From NCBI RefSeq assembly GCF_003340345.1, contig NZ_PPTQ01000003.1, positions 124,001 to 188,000 on the forward strand: DNA of 64,000 nucleotides. The letters are read 5' to 3'. This stretch comes from Paraeggerthella hongkongensis. Lineage in GTDB: Bacteria > Actinomycetota > Coriobacteriia > Coriobacteriales > Eggerthellaceae. The notes below the pieces were generated by a model. That model made no database searches. It was not told the DNA's origin and was given only the letters and a program-made list of their open reading frames with translations. Positions 1-10,115 of the stretch are shown here, one piece after another (the stretch's first letter is position 1; each line of letters opens with the position of its first letter). A program made the translations under genes and the position numbers.

Positions 1-1
1 G

Positions 2-831
2 GCCGCGCCTGCCGCTGCTGCGCGTTCCGGTTCGGCGTTTCTCATGCCGGTGGTAAGCGGAAGCGGAGGGGCGGGCAAAAGCAGTATTTCAACGATCGCC
101 GCCTTGCTGTCGCAGGGGCTTGGATTCGATACGCTGCTGCTCGACTTCGATTTGCAGTTCGGCGACGTGTCCGCCTTGCTGGGCGTTCGAAGCCCGTTGC
201 GCATAGAAGATGTTCTGTCCGTTCCCGCCCGTCTTTCCGGCTTGCGCCCGGAGGGCCGCATGCCCGCCTTGCTGGCTGCTCCCGAGCGTCTTGAGGATGC
301 GGAGGCCGTGGTGCAAGCGGCGCCCCAGCTTCTCGACGAGCTTATGAAGCGGTTCGACGTGATCGTCTGCAACACCGGCGCCGCTTGGGCCGAGCAGCAT
401 GCCGTGCTGCTCGAGCGAAGCTCGAAGGCGCTCTTCCTTGTCGATCAGAGGCCATCTTCGCTGCGCGCCTGCCAGCATGCGCTTGATTTGTGCGTACGGT
501 GCGGCATCGCCACCAGCCCGTTTCTCTTCGCGCTGAATCGTTGCGCCAAGAACGCTCCGCTCACGTCCATCGACGTGTCGTGCGCGCTGCAGGGCGCTCA
601 TGTTGCGGAGGTGAAAAACGGCGGGCGGGACGTCGAGGAGCTGCTGGGCGCGGGCATGCCGCTTGACCTGCTCGAATCGAAGAATGACCTGTGTACGAGC
701 CTTGAGCGGCTGCTGCTCGAAGTGCTTCCCAATGCAAGCGCCGCTGCGAGCGAGAGCTTGTTCGGCACGCACGGTTCGGGGCTGCGGCTACTGAAGGGAA
801 GGCGTTCGCGGGGAGGAAAGCGAGGGTCGTC

Positions 832-841
<10 letters not shown>
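2..841 (+). CDS. TadZ/CpaE-like pilus-assembly ATPase (5' end outside window)
   Basis: The reading frame is open to the left edge, so this is the C-terminal part (279 residues) of a larger protein. A deviant Walker A motif, SGSGGAGKSS, stands at residues 19-28 of the visible part, followed by a DFDLQFGD stretch typical of the MinD/CpaE/TadZ ATPases that place Tad pilus machines at the cell pole. Full TadZ proteins usually carry a receiver-like domain before the ATPase, which would be upstream. The stop overlaps the start of the next gene, a TadA ATPase, by 10 bases, which supports a Tad role and translational coupling. Family call is firm; polar localisation is inferred from the family. Confidence 0.85.
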
Positions 842-2154
<1,313 letters not shown>

Positions 2155-3094
2155 GGGCGTTTGCGGCATTCGGGTTCGGGCTTTCCACGGTGCTCGCGGC
2201 CGGCGCCCGCCCGCTTGCTCCAGCCTTCGGATCCGCCTCGGTTGCGCCTCGGGGAAGAACGGGTCGTTTGGCATGGCGGTTGAGAAACGGGGTTCGGTGG
2301 GCGCGTCCCGCTTCCCGGTGGCTGTTACGGCGTCCCGGCTTGGAGGATTTGGCCAAGGAGGCGGTTTGGGTTGCTCGGGCTCGTGGTTTTTCGGCTTCCG
2401 AGGAATCCTTGCTTTCCGTGTTCGTGGTATGGGCGGGCGCGTTTGCGGCGGCTTTGAGCTTGGCGACGTCTTCTTGGGTGTGCGGCGCGGCGGTTTCGGC
2501 GTGTTCGTGCGCAGTTATTGCTGCTCGGTTGAGGGCTGTGCGGGACAAAAGGCGCGAGGCTTTGCGGGAATCCGTTCCCGACGCTTTGCGGTCGATGGGC
2601 ACGTGCTTTCAGTCGGGACTGTCTCTTATGCAGACGTTTCAGCAGGTGGCCAACGAGTCGAAGGGCCCTTTGAAAGAGCTGTTCGAACGTGCGGCCGGTC
2701 GTATGGAGGCGGGGCGCGGGGCTCATGAAGCGCTTGAAACGCTGCGAAGCGGCGCGTCGGTGCCCGAGCTGGCGTTCGTCGCGGTTGCGTTGGATGTGCA
2801 GCACCAGGCGGGCGGCAGCATGCGGCAGGTGCTCGATGCTGCGCGGGACATGGTGGAAGGCGAGCTGGATTTGAAAAGGTCGTTGCGCGTTCAAACGGCG
2901 CAGGCCAAGCTGTCGGCCCGCGTGGTAAGCGTCATGCCTTTTGCCTTGATAGCGGTTTTCTCGCTTGTTAGCGAGGGGTTTCTCGAACCGTTTTTCGAAA
3001 GCCCTCTGGGTGTGGCGCTTTTGGCGCTTGCGCTTGGGATGCAGGCGGCGGGCGTGCTCGCCGTGCGGCGCATGCTGGCTGTGGAGGTGGACTG

Positions 3095-4024
3095 ATGTTG
3101 CTCGCGGAGCTTTCGTTCGCGTTAGCCGCCGGTGCTGCTTTGACGGCCGGAATCGGCGGGTGGTGCTTTGCCGCGACGTGGGCCGATGCGCGAGCCGCAG
3201 CGTGTCGGCGCAGGCGTGCGCGCGCCTCGCTGGAGACGGAGCCAATGCGCGCGGGGCGCGGGGTCGTTGGCTATCTGCAGCGATTGACCCGGCTGCTTGC
3301 CTTGGGCGCCACCAGGCCGCTTTCGGGCGGCATGCGTTCGGCCGGTGCGCAAGCCTGGTGGTCCGAGCATGCGAGGAAGGCGGGTTTGAAGGACGGCGTT
3401 TCCGCGCAGGGGTTCGTCGAGGCGTCCGTGCGCCTTGCAGGTGCGGGCATGTTGGTTGGCGTGGCGGCAGGATTGCTGTTCTCGGTGGAGCTGGCGGCGA
3501 TCGGGGCGCTGGCTGGGGCAACGGCGGGGGCGACGTTGCCCGCGCGGGCGGTTCGCAGGGCCGAGCGACAGCGCGTCGAGGCGCTTGGCAGAAGCCTGTC
3601 GGAAATGCTCGAAGTGGTGTCTTTGGGATTGAGAAGCGGGCTTTCGTTCGACAGGAGCTTTCAGCTGTACGGAACCCATTTCAACACGCCCTTCGCTCGG
3701 GAGTGCGCCGCAGCGCAGAGAGCTTGGACGTCGGGGCTTTCTACCAGGGAGGACGCGCTTCGCAGCTTGGCTGCCTCGTACGATGCGCCCGCGCTTGGGC
3801 GGGTGGTGGAGAACGTGGTCAGGTCGCTGCGCTTCGGGACGTCCCTTGCGGAGATCCTGGAGGCGGCTTCGGTGGAAGCGCGCGCGGAGCATCGCGCTTA
3901 CGTGGAGGAACGCGTGGCGAAAGCGCCCGTGAAGATGATGGTGCCTACGGGGACGCTCATCCTGCCAGCTATGCTGCTGCTGGTTTTGGGCCCCGTGCTG
4001 CTTGAACTGATGGAGGGGTTTTGA
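3095..4024 (+). CDS. tadC: TadC-like secretion platform protein, copy 1
   Basis: A 309-residue partner of TadB. It has N-terminal hydrophobic segments, two more around residues 115-150, the conserved LSEMLEVVSLGLRSGLSFD block of T2SSF domains near 168-186, and two hydrophobic segments at the C-terminus (VPTGTLILPAMLLLVLGPV). Its ATG overlaps the tadB stop by one base. The next gene is the small Flp pilin, which is the expected Tad order. Confidence 0.9.
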   Translation: MLLAELSFALAAGAALTAGIGGWCFAATWADARAAACRRRRARASLETEPMRAGRGVVGYLQRLTRLLALGATRPLSGGMRSAGAQAWWSEHARKAGLKDGVSAQGFVEASVRLAGAGMLVGVAAGLLFSVELAAIGALAGATAGATLPARAVRRAERQRVEALGRSLSEMLEVVSLGLRSGLSFDRSFQLYGTHFNTPFARECAAAQRAWTSGLSTREDALRSLAASYDAPALGRVVENVVRSLRFGTSLAEILEAASVEARAEHRAYVEERVAKAPVKMMVPTGTLILPAMLLLVLGPVLLELMEGF

Positions 4025-4053
4025 AATGGCCCCCGGAGCAAGGAGGAACGCTC

Positions 4054-4254
4054 ATGGACGAATACCGCAGGTTGTTGGCGAAGGCGACGTGTCAAGCGGG
4101 CCGTTTGCGACGTCGGGAGGAGGGGCAGGGAACCACGGAGTATGCGATTTTGGTCGGCGTGCTGGTGGTCATTGCGATTATCGCCATCACGGTGTTCAGG
4201 CCCAAGCTCCAAGAGCTTTGGAACGCCATCGCGGAGGGCATCAACGGGCTGTAG
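4054..4254 (+). CDS. flp: Flp-type pilin, copy 1
   Basis: A 66-residue prepilin. The motif GQGTTEYAILVG near residues 26-37 gives the classical Flp signature: cleavage after glycine, glutamate at +5 and tyrosine at +6, then a single hydrophobic segment of about 18 residues. The mature pilin would be about 40 residues. I chose ATG 4054 because AAGGAGG (4040-4046) sits seven bases before it; an ATG at 4024 in the same frame lacks such a site. It is the best candidate for the major pilin of the first Tad machine. Confidence 0.9.
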   Translation: MDEYRRLLAKATCQAGRLRRREEGQGTTEYAILVGVLVVIAIIAITVFRPKLQELWNAIAEGINGL

Positions 4255-4469
4255 CTTGGCTTGATGGGCGGATTCCCTGGAAATGCGCAGGTCAGAGCAC
4301 GGTGGAGTTCGCCATTGTTGCGGCGGCGTTCATCTCGGTCCTTGTGGTGTTGGGGGCGTTGTGGCGCTCATTGAAGAGCGGCTTGTTCGTGGATCACGCC
4401 TTGGCTTCGGCTTCCCATCATGTTCAAGGGGTGCTGGCGGGCGGTATCGCGGACGTGTTCTTGTACTGA
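4218..4469 (+). CDS. Small TadE-like pseudopilin with unclear start codon
   Basis: The segment encoded from about 4285 to 4469 reads GQSTVEFAIVAAAFISVLVV and then a short tail, so it has the prepilin-type G-xxxx-E signature and a membrane helix like its neighbours. No ATG or GTG lies close before this motif in frame. The nearest in-frame candidates are TTG at 4218, inside flp, and ATT at 4272. An ATG at 4264 is in another frame. Either a non-standard start is used, translation is coupled from flp, or there is a frame error. The protein itself is credible; the start given is a guess. Confidence 0.6.
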   Translation: MERHRGGHQRAVAWLDGRIPWKCAGQSTVEFAIVAAAFISVLVVLGALWRSLKSGLFVDHALASASHHVQGVLAGGIADVFLY

Positions 4470-4502
4470 AGGCCGGAAGGCGCGAAGGAGGTGGCATCGG
4501 GA

Positions 4503-5033
4503 ATGGCAAGAGAGGCGGCTATGGCGCTGCGCGCACGCGAGCCTGTTGGGCAGGCGACGGTGGAGGCGGCTGCTTTGATACCGGTTCTGCTGGTCGGGCT
4601 TCTGCTGCTGATACAGCCGGCGATCGTGCTGTACGACCGCATGGTCATGCACGCGGCCGCTTCCGAGGCGTGCCGTCTTCTGGCAACCAAGACCGATGCC
4701 GCAGGCCCGATGGACGAAAGCTGCGAAGCGTTCGTGAGGCATCGCTTGGGAGCCGTGCCTTCGATCTCGTGCTTTCACGTGCACGAAGGAGGTTGCAGCT
4801 GGGGCATTGTCCTCGAGGGCGACGAGCAATCCGACGCGGTGAGCGCGACCATCTCCAACGAGCTGCGGCCGTTACCGCTGCTAGATGCCGGAGCGGCTTT
4901 GCTGGGCCTCGTGAACGAACGGGGGAATCTTGAAGTGCAGGTGAGCTGCCGGCAGCCCGCGCAGCCCGATTGGGCAAGCCGCATGGAGGCGGGTCGAAGC
5001 CCGAAGGATTGGATAGGGGCGTGGTTGCAATGA
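4503..5033 (+). CDS. TadE-like pseudopilin
   Basis: A 176-residue protein with the N-terminal signature GQATVEAAALIPVLLVGLLLL (glutamate at +5 after the glycine, then a hydrophobic helix) and a 130-residue extracytoplasmic region with four or more cysteines. TadE-like proteins are minor pseudopilins processed by the prepilin peptidase. ATG 4503 is preferred; an AAGGAGG ends at 4491, eleven bases ahead, slightly far. The stop overlaps the next start (ATGA). Confidence 0.8.
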   Translation: MAREAAMALRAREPVGQATVEAAALIPVLLVGLLLLIQPAIVLYDRMVMHAAASEACRLLATKTDAAGPMDESCEAFVRHRLGAVPSISCFHVHEGGCSWGIVLEGDEQSDAVSATISNELRPLPLLDAGAALLGLVNERGNLEVQVSCRQPAQPDWASRMEAGRSPKDWIGAWLQ

Positions 5034-7153
5034 GGTGGCGCGATCCGTTTCGCGACGAAACGGGGCTGACTTCGGCGGGGATGGTCCTGGCGCTGCTGCT
5101 CACCTTGTCCCTCGTGTTCTCGGCTGGGCAGGTGTGCCGGGTGAACGCTGCGGCTTCGGAGGTGCAGAACGTGGCCGACGCCGCCGCTTTGGCAGCTGAA
5201 AACGAAGTGGCCGAGTTCATGGTGGTCGTGCGCGTGTGCGATGCGGTGGTGCTCTCGCTTTCGCTTACGAGCCTTGTGGCGACGGGCTTGGGCGTGGTCG
5301 CCCTGTGCGTGCCGACGATGGCGTCGGCGTCCGAAACGCTGCTCAAGGCGGGCCGCGACGTGTCCCATGCGCGCGATTCGTTTGCTGAGAAAGCGGCTTC
5401 GGGCTTGAACCGCTTGCAGCGCCTTTTGCCGTTCTTCTCAGGGGCGAGCGCCGCTTCGGTGGCTGCGGCGAACAATGCGGGCGCGTCGAATTACGTGGCG
5501 TTGGCGGTTCTGGCTCCTTTCGAAGGGAAGGACATCGCCGTTGGAGCGCATGAGGGTGCGTCGACCGTGCAGGACGAGGTCGACCGCGACGCTTCCGACG
5601 TGAAGCGTGCGGCTGAAGAGGCGGAACGTGCTGCTGAGCAGGCGAGCGAGGCGAAGAGGGCCGCTTTCGAGCGCGATTGCGGCGCGAATCCCGAAGCCTG
5701 CATGTACGAGCGCGCGTCTGCGCTCGCGGGAATGTCGGGGTTGGAGAACCCGTTGTACAAAAGCGTTGACGCATGGTCGTTCTCGGTTGCCCTCAAGCGA
5801 GCCCAGGCCTACTACCCGCGGCGCCTTGCGATGGAGGTTCCCGAGGGGTCGTCCGTCGGGGATCGCGCTCGATCGGCGCTTCGCTCGAGGTTCTACGCGT
5901 TCGCTTCGGAAGAGGTTGCGCGCGGGTACGTGCGGGAGACGGAGGATTCTTTCGATGCGCTGTTCCCGCGCTTGCCGAAAAACACCGCGGAGATGAGGGC
6001 TACCAGCCTGTATACCGAAGCCGTCTACCCATGCACGACGGATTCCGAGGGGCGGACGACGATGCATGCTTGGCCGGGGTGCCCGGGCGCCAGCGGAGCG
6101 GACGGCTTCGGCTCCATTGCGCACATGGAAGCCGGGTCGTACCCGACGTGCGCCCAATGCGAATTCTCGGCTTCCAGCATGGGCAAGGTTGCCGCCGCAT
6201 CAAGCTCGATCGAGAACGGCTTCGAGTACCACTACGAGGCGGTGGCGGTTGCGGCGGAGCGCTACGAGAAGGCACGCGCGGAGCTCGATCCTTTGTCGAG
6301 CGAGGTCAAAAGCCGCGTTTCCGGCCTGCTTGACCGTATTCGCGAAGCGGTGGGCCATGCTGGCGACATGCGCATAAGCGCCGAGCCGCCCGGAAGGTTC
6401 GGCGTGGTGGTCCTTGCGGCGAACACGGGAAGGGAGGCGGCGTCGAGCGGGTTCGCGAGCTCGTTTGTGCAGGGGTCGCAGGCGTTGGGGGCTCGCGCGG
6501 CCGTTTCGGCAGCCACGCTCGGATCCGATCCGTCGGGCGAGGGGGCGAACGTGATCTCGTCGGTGTTGGACGGATTGCCGGACGCGGGCGTTGCCATGGG
6601 CGCTTTGAGCGCGGTGCTCGATTGTCGGTCGGCATTGCTCGAATCGTACGCGCGCGGGCAAGAGGCGCTTGACGACGCCGTTTCGACGGCTCTCGACGGC
6701 ATGCCTTTGGCGGGGAACAGCGGTTTGGGTCCCTGGGCGGCGCGGGCCCTGCGGGATGCCATCGCGGCCGTGGGGCTTCAACCTGCAAACCTCGATGCCT
6801 TGAAGCCCGTGCTTGTGAACTCGGCGCATGTTGCGCGGGCCGACGGGAGCGCTTTCTCCGCGCGCCTGTTGACCTTGAAAGAGCAGGCGATCGCGCATCC
6901 TGCGCAATCGAACGACGTGTTCACGTCGATGGTGGGCGCGGTGGAACAAGGGGCGATCGAGGAGATCGCATCGTTCGACGGGAAGGTGCAGATAGCCGTT
7001 GTGGAGCTGTTGGGCGAGGGAGGCCCGTCCGTTCCGATCGAGATCACCTTGCCGCCCGTTGTGAAAGATGCGGCGATCGACGTGGTCGAGCGCGCAGCCG
7101 ACGAGGTGAGGGCCGTGTACGCGCACGTGACGGGGGTGAGGGTATGGGAGTAA
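5030..7153 (+). CDS. Large TadG-like pilus-associated protein
   Basis: A 707-residue protein with an N-terminal membrane anchor (TSAGMVLALLLTLSLVFSAGQ) followed by the ADAAALAAENE segment seen after the helix in TadE/TadG-like proteins. The remaining roughly 650 residues would lie outside the membrane. They include an Ala/Glu-rich, probably coiled-coil stretch near residues 180-215 (the segment around KRAAEEAERAAEQ) and a Cys-containing region near 330-385. The size and place suggest a tip, base or minor-pilin component; the precise role is not known to me. ATG 5030 overlaps the previous stop; an upstream in-frame TTG at 4970 is judged spurious. Confidence 0.75.
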   Translation: MRWRDPFRDETGLTSAGMVLALLLTLSLVFSAGQVCRVNAAASEVQNVADAAALAAENEVAEFMVVVRVCDAVVLSLSLTSLVATGLGVVALCVPTMASASETLLKAGRDVSHARDSFAEKAASGLNRLQRLLPFFSGASAASVAAANNAGASNYVALAVLAPFEGKDIAVGAHEGASTVQDEVDRDASDVKRAAEEAERAAEQASEAKRAAFERDCGANPEACMYERASALAGMSGLENPLYKSVDAWSFSVALKRAQAYYPRRLAMEVPEGSSVGDRARSALRSRFYAFASEEVARGYVRETEDSFDALFPRLPKNTAEMRATSLYTEAVYPCTTDSEGRTTMHAWPGCPGASGADGFGSIAHMEAGSYPTCAQCEFSASSMGKVAAASSSIENGFEYHYEAVAVAAERYEKARAELDPLSSEVKSRVSGLLDRIREAVGHAGDMRISAEPPGRFGVVVLAANTGREAASSGFASSFVQGSQALGARAAVSAATLGSDPSGEGANVISSVLDGLPDAGVAMGALSAVLDCRSALLESYARGQEALDDAVSTALDGMPLAGNSGLGPWAARALRDAIAAVGLQPANLDALKPVLVNSAHVARADGSAFSARLLTLKEQAIAHPAQSNDVFTSMVGAVEQGAIEEIASFDGKVQIAVVELLGEGGPSVPIEITLPPVVKDAAIDVVERAADEVRAVYAHVTGVRVWE

Positions 7154-7581
7154 GGCGAAAGCTTCGAGAATCGGGCCAGATGACCGTTGAGCTTGCGGTG
7201 GCGTTTCCGGTGCTTATCGTTGTGGCCGTGGTGGCGACGAACGCGCTCCTGTTCTTTTCGGAGTGCGCGGCGTTCGACAATGCGTTTCGCGACGCCGTTC
7301 GGATACATGCGACCTCCCCTGCTTACGGGCAGGGCGTCGAGCAAAGCCGAGCGCAGGTGGCGTCCGACCTTGCTGCATCGTTCGATCGCCCCTTCGAGGC
7401 GACGCAGGTTTCGGTCGAGGGCGCAGCGGCGAGGCATACGCGCTTCACGGCTACGCTTGAGTTTTCGCCCACCTTGTTCGGACTTGGTTTGAAATCGTCG
7501 GTGTTCGGGGTTGCGCTTCCTTCCTTGAACCATACGGCGTCGTTCGTGGTGAGCTGCTACAAGCCGGGGGTGATCGTATGA
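7144..7581 (+). CDS. TadE-family pseudopilin
   Basis: A 145-residue protein with the clean TadE signature SGQMTVELAVAFPVLIVVAV at the N-terminus: glycine, glutamate at +5, then a hydrophobic helix. About 110 residues follow with no second membrane segment. ATG 7144 overlaps the end of the TadG-like gene by ten bases; the stop overlaps the following start (ATGA), so the genes are translationally coupled. Confidence 0.85.
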   Translation: MGVRRKLRESGQMTVELAVAFPVLIVVAVVATNALLFFSECAAFDNAFRDAVRIHATSPAYGQGVEQSRAQVASDLAASFDRPFEATQVSVEGAAARHTRFTATLEFSPTLFGLGLKSSVFGVALPSLNHTASFVVSCYKPGVIV

Positions 7582-8147
7582 GCACGATGAAGGGCAAGGA
7601 TCGGGCGCGAGCGTTTGGCGGGGAGGATGGTTCGCTCCGGAAAACGATGGCGCGCCGTGCGAAGCGAGCGGGTCTGGCGGTGGTTGCGATCATATCCGCA
7701 GCCTCGTTGCTCGACCTGGCTTTTCAGCTTGCACGGCCGGGCCCTCTCCAAGAGGCCGCGGTCGAGGCTTTGCGGGGAGCGGGAATAATCGGGGAGCCTT
7801 TCGATTCGGCTGCTCGCTCGACTGAATCCTTCGGGTTGCAGCGGCTTCCCGAGGGCTTTGAGGACGAGGTCGGCCTGCCCGATGGCGCCGACGACGTGCG
7901 GGTGGACGCTCGCGCGGGCGGCGGGGTGGTGGGGTTCGTGGTTTCCGGGGAATCGGGGCGCGCGTTCGATTCGTTTCGGGACCTGCTGCTGCAAAGGGGC
8001 TGGACCGCAATGGAGGGAGGGCGGATCGACTGCGGGTCGTTCGTGAAGGGCTCGGGGGCGTATCGCTGGCTGTTCGTCGTCTGCACGCGCGTGGGCGATG
8101 CGACGAGCGTGACCGTGCATTACACGATGGAAGGAGGGGCGTCTTGA
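7578..8147 (+). CDS. Membrane-anchored protein of unknown function in the Tad locus
   Basis: A 189-residue protein with one hydrophobic segment at about residues 30-52 (LAVVAIISAASLLDLAFQL) preceded by a run of basic residues, so the N-terminus is probably cytoplasmic and residues 55-189 extracytoplasmic. Two cysteines lie in the exported part. I recognise no family. Overlap with both neighbours ties it to the pilus operon. Confidence 0.7.
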   Translation: MSTMKGKDRARAFGGEDGSLRKTMARRAKRAGLAVVAIISAASLLDLAFQLARPGPLQEAAVEALRGAGIIGEPFDSAARSTESFGLQRLPEGFEDEVGLPDGADDVRVDARAGGGVVGFVVSGESGRAFDSFRDLLLQRGWTAMEGGRIDCGSFVKGSGAYRWLFVVCTRVGDATSVTVHYTMEGGAS

Positions 8148-8572
8148 TGTGCGTGCAAGATGAGGAAGAGGGAAGGGCTGCTTCGGGGGGCGTCGGCGGC
8201 GAGGGTCGGGGCATCGACGCCGATCGCCGCGCCTCGTTGGATTGCGCCTCAGCGAGCGTCGTGCCGTTGGATGTGGCGACCGGGTTCTTGCGCAGGGCTC
8301 GAGGCCTGTTGTTGGCCAAGCCGACGGACAAGGCGTTGCTTTTGCTGCCGTGCAGCGACGTGCACACGGTGGGCATGTGGCATCGCCTGGACATTGCATT
8401 CGTTGATGCGGAAGGGGTTGTGATGCGGTCGTGCCGGGACGTCGGTCCTTTTCGCAGGCTGCGCGAGCGGGGCGCCGCCGCCGTGATCGAGCGGTTCTCG
8501 TCGTGCGCTGCGCCCTGGTTCGAAGAAGGGGACCGCATAGGGTTGGAACGGGTGAAAGGAGAAAGATCGTGA
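8147..8572 (+). CDS. DUF192-family protein
   Basis: A 141-residue protein whose central part matches the DUF192 pattern: RARGLLLAKPTDKALLLLPCSDVHTVGMW, then a hydrophobic strand and a terminal EEGDRIG segment. DUF192 proteins are small beta folds, often periplasmic or exported, of unsettled role. No signal peptide is visible here. ATG 8147 has AAGGAGG at 8131-8137 and overlaps the previous stop. Its place inside a Tad operon is noteworthy. Confidence 0.8.
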   Translation: MCVQDEEEGRAASGGVGGEGRGIDADRRASLDCASASVVPLDVATGFLRRARGLLLAKPTDKALLLLPCSDVHTVGMWHRLDIAFVDAEGVVMRSCRDVGPFRRLRERGAAAVIERFSSCAAPWFEEGDRIGLERVKGERS

Positions 8573-9171
8573 AGACGTGTCCAGTGTGCGGTTCGGGGGC
8601 GTTCGACGACGCCGAGGTTTGCTACGGGTGCTTGCACCGGTACGGAAGCGATTCCGTTCAGGGAGGGCTGTCGTTGCCTCGGCCCGCTGCGCCTGTTGCG
8701 CGGCAGTCCGGCGGTGTGCGCGACGATGCGGTTGGCTCGGGGTTTGCCGCTCAGCCGAAAGGCGGGGCGGTCGCGACGCCGGGTGCGGCGGGCGAATCGG
8801 CTGAAGAAGGGGCAGGGCCCGCTCGGACGGGCGGATTCACCGGCGAGGCTGCCTGCGATGCTGCAAGGGAGCTTGGGGTTGTCGAGGGTGCAAGCTGGAC
8901 GCTTCGCTTCGAGTTTCCCGGCTTCGCCCCGGTTTCCTGCTCGGCTGGCCGGCATGAAGGCGCCGCAGCTGGTTGTGCTGGCGGTTCGTCAGGCGGTGGG
9001 GCTGCGGCGGTATCGTCCGAGCCGAAGAACGATGCGTGCGGGTTTATCGTTCGGTTCCAGCCCGATGCCCCGCGCGACGAGGGCGCTCGCCGCCGTCCTT
9101 CGCACGGCAGCCACGTGCGCGCCTCGATGATCGATTCGCGCATGCTGTCCCCGACGATGGAGAAAGCATGA
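8569..9171 (+). CDS. Zinc-ribbon protein of unknown function
   Basis: A 200-residue protein beginning with a zinc ribbon, CPVC-x12-CYGC (residues 4-22), then a low-complexity Ala/Gly/Pro linker to about residue 95, and a C-terminal part with a beta-rich stretch (WTLRFEFPGF) ending in basic and serine-rich residues. The overall plan, zinc ribbon plus linker plus globular end, resembles small signalling adaptors; a forkhead-associated-like end is possible but not shown. GTG start chosen for the AAAGGAG before it and the overlap with the previous stop. Confidence 0.65.
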   Translation: MKTCPVCGSGAFDDAEVCYGCLHRYGSDSVQGGLSLPRPAAPVARQSGGVRDDAVGSGFAAQPKGGAVATPGAAGESAEEGAGPARTGGFTGEAACDAARELGVVEGASWTLRFEFPGFAPVSCSAGRHEGAAAGCAGGSSGGGAAAVSSEPKNDACGFIVRFQPDAPRDEGARRRPSHGSHVRASMIDSRMLSPTMEKA

Positions 9172-10067
9172 CCGGGCACGCTGCGCTCGGCCTGGTACTT
9201 GCCGCTCTTGTCGGCGCAGCGCTGGGGTGGCGTTCGGTTCCCTGGGGGGCGGATGCGCTGTTGAAGCGGGCGTACGACCGTGCGACAACCTGGTGGTGGC
9301 AATCCCTCGAAGGATACCGGTCGTTCAAGCGGGCTTTTCCCGATCGGCCGTTGTCGGTGTCGGCGCGGGGCGAGGAGGGGGCCGTGGCTTTGTGGCTCGA
9401 AGACGCCCTGAGGGCTGCCCGGTCGGGATGCCTTGCGCAGGAGCGGGTTCAAGCGTTGAAGGAAGCAGGCTTGGAGGTGTCGCCCGCGAGCGCGGCGCGC
9501 ACGGAGCGCGAGCAGGAAAAGCGGTGCTCCTTTCCGGCAACCCCGCGCAAAAGGGCGGCGCTTGCGCTGGCTGGAGCTGCATCGGGCGTCGCGATCGTTC
9601 TTACGGGCTTGCCTGCGGTGCCGTCGGCATGCCTGGCGGTGTGCGCGTTCTTCATGCTGGCGGCCGTTGCGTGCGATCTTCGCGCTCGCATGCTGCCGCT
9701 CGAATGCTGCATTGCGCTGGCTGTTGCGGGGGCGGCGTTTCAGGCGTCGTGGGCGGGCGTTGCAAGCATGGGCGCCGGATGCGCGTTCGGGGCGGTCGTG
9801 GTTGCGGTGTGCTTCGCCGTGAACCGTTGGTGGGGTGCGCGCGGGGCGGCCCCGATCGGGCACGGCGACGTGCGGTGCATGGCGTCGCTTTCCCTGGCTA
9901 CCGGGGCGGCGGCGCCGGTGGGGCTGGCAGCGTGCTACGCAAGCGCCGGCGTGGTTGCGGCAGTGGGCTTGGCAACGCGCAAGCTCTCGCTTCGCGACGG
10001 TATCCCCATGGCACCGTTTTTAGCATTGTGGCTGATCGGCGGCGTATACGTTGCCGTATGCATGTAA
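9168..10067 (+). CDS. Type IV prepilin peptidase (A24 family, TadV/CpaA-like) with long N-terminal extension
   Basis: A 299-residue membrane aspartyl protease expected to process the Flp pilins and TadE/G pseudopilins. The two catalytic aspartates are visible: ACDLRARMLP near residue 167 and GHGDVR near residue 230, set between hydrophobic helices. The peptidase core occupies residues 130-299. The first 125 residues are a mostly hydrophilic domain after one hydrophobic segment; typical TadV/CpaA proteins lack it, and it has no four-cysteine motif like PilD. It is the only prepilin peptidase in the window and must serve both Tad sets unless another exists elsewhere. Confidence 0.85.
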   Translation: MTGHAALGLVLAALVGAALGWRSVPWGADALLKRAYDRATTWWWQSLEGYRSFKRAFPDRPLSVSARGEEGAVALWLEDALRAARSGCLAQERVQALKEAGLEVSPASAARTEREQEKRCSFPATPRKRAALALAGAASGVAIVLTGLPAVPSACLAVCAFFMLAAVACDLRARMLPLECCIALAVAGAAFQASWAGVASMGAGCAFGAVVVAVCFAVNRWWGARGAAPIGHGDVRCMASLSLATGAAAPVGLAACYASAGVVAAVGLATRKLSLRDGIPMAPFLALWLIGGVYVAVCM

Positions 10068-10115
10068 AGGAGCCGGCGCTGTCGGGCGTTGGCGAAGCCG
10101 AATCAAGGAGGAGTT

